DNA from: Brachybacterium faecium DSM 4810
GTDB taxonomy: Bacteria > Actinomycetota > Actinomycetes > Actinomycetales > Dermabacteraceae
Length of the DNA: 64,000 nucleotides
Reading direction: 5' to 3'
Assembly: GCA_000023405.1 (NCBI GenBank)
Contig: CP001643.1
Location: 1,922,001-1,986,000 of the forward strand
Both the position numbers and the translations under genes were made by a program. The notes beneath the pieces are model-generated. The model had not been told where the DNA came from, ran no database searches, and worked only from the letters and a program-made list of their open reading frames with translations. Below, piece after piece: positions 63,895 through 64,000 of this stretch (its first letter is position 1; every line of letters begins with the position of its first letter).

Positions 63895-64000
63895 GTGAGC
63901 GATACCGACCCCCTGCTCGTGCTCGCCATGGCGGCCAGCACCTTCGTGGGCGCTCTCGCCCAGCGCTCGACCGGGATGGGCTTCGCCCTGCTCTCCGCGC
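63895..64000 (+). CDS. TauE/SafE-type permease, N-terminus only
   Basis: The first 35 codons are visible, starting at GTG 63895 behind GAGGAGCG. LLVLAMAASTFVGALAQRSTGMGFALLSA is one membrane helix followed by the glycine-rich QRxTGMGFALL motif that opens TauE/SafE permeases, which export sulfite, sulfonates or related organic anions. The window ends inside the gene, so its length and substrate cannot be judged. Confidence 0.7.
   Translation, partial: MSDTDPLLVLAMAASTFVGALAQRSTGMGFALLSA

Overview
The window is 64 kb of very GC-rich, densely packed actinobacterial chromosome. Gene content and order (hrcA-dnaJ-rsmE, HIT-phoH-ybeY-corC-era, holA-rpsT-lepA-hemW, a leaderless metG, a fused oleBC, a eukaryote-type UGPase) point to the order Micrococcales. 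Brachybacterium or a close Dermabacteraceae relative is my best guess; this rests on gene content, not on a database search. I see no rRNA, tRNA, CRISPR array, prophage or insertion sequence. Every intergenic gap is under 300 bases, and most hold a hairpin terminator, a promoter or a leader.

Layout. 1-2400: the start of a membrane protein, then a LysR regulator divergent from an RhtA-like exporter. 2420-9321: leuA with a leucine-rich leader peptide and attenuator, then the operon HIT-phoH-ybeY-corC-era read leftward, and a divergent flavin reductase. 9401-13490: heat-shock unit hrcA-dnaJ-rsmE under a CIRCE-like operator, divergent from a DUF3097 gene with Toprim-like motifs. 13619-22210: DUF4870 protein, hemW, MOSC protein, lepA, an alpha-E/ATP-grasp pair, an orphan PemK/MazF-like protein and rpsT. 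22330-26550: comEA-comEC-holA. 26665-32117: a long-chain olefin cluster oleA-oleBC-oleD with a VKOR gene behind it. 32225-40663: sugar-phosphate isomerase-like protein, Eis-like acetyltransferase, tdk, a small membrane-anchored protein, putA and an acyltransferase. 40782-48132: UGPase, an ABC-F protein with its own leader peptide and alternative hairpins, a HAD protein, metG and a sugar porter. 48277-58348: a short-type transketolase, a frameshifted PIG-L deacetylase, a flavin monooxygenase, a sulfhydrylase-type PLP enzyme, a divergent tag, a siderophore-interacting protein, a carotenoid-desaturase-like flavoprotein and a POT peptide transporter. 58413-64000: an unknown protein, a Na+/H+ antiporter, an HNH protein, a MurA-like enzyme fused to an XRE helix-turn-helix, and the start of a TauE-type permease.

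Much of the window is housekeeping: ribosome maturation and translation (era, ybeY, rsmE, lepA, rpsT, metG), stress response, competence and central metabolism. The most informative regulatory signals are two ribosome-mediated attenuators, one at leuA and one at the ABC-F gene. Both begin with a leaderless short reading frame behind a TACGGT -10 box. More broadly, thirteen starts here carry TAnnnT followed by 6-8 nt and then ATG or GTG, so leaderless mRNA is common in this organism. The most unusual proteins are the HTH-MurA fusion and a Tag glycosylase that appears to start at CTG and lacks three of four zinc ligands.
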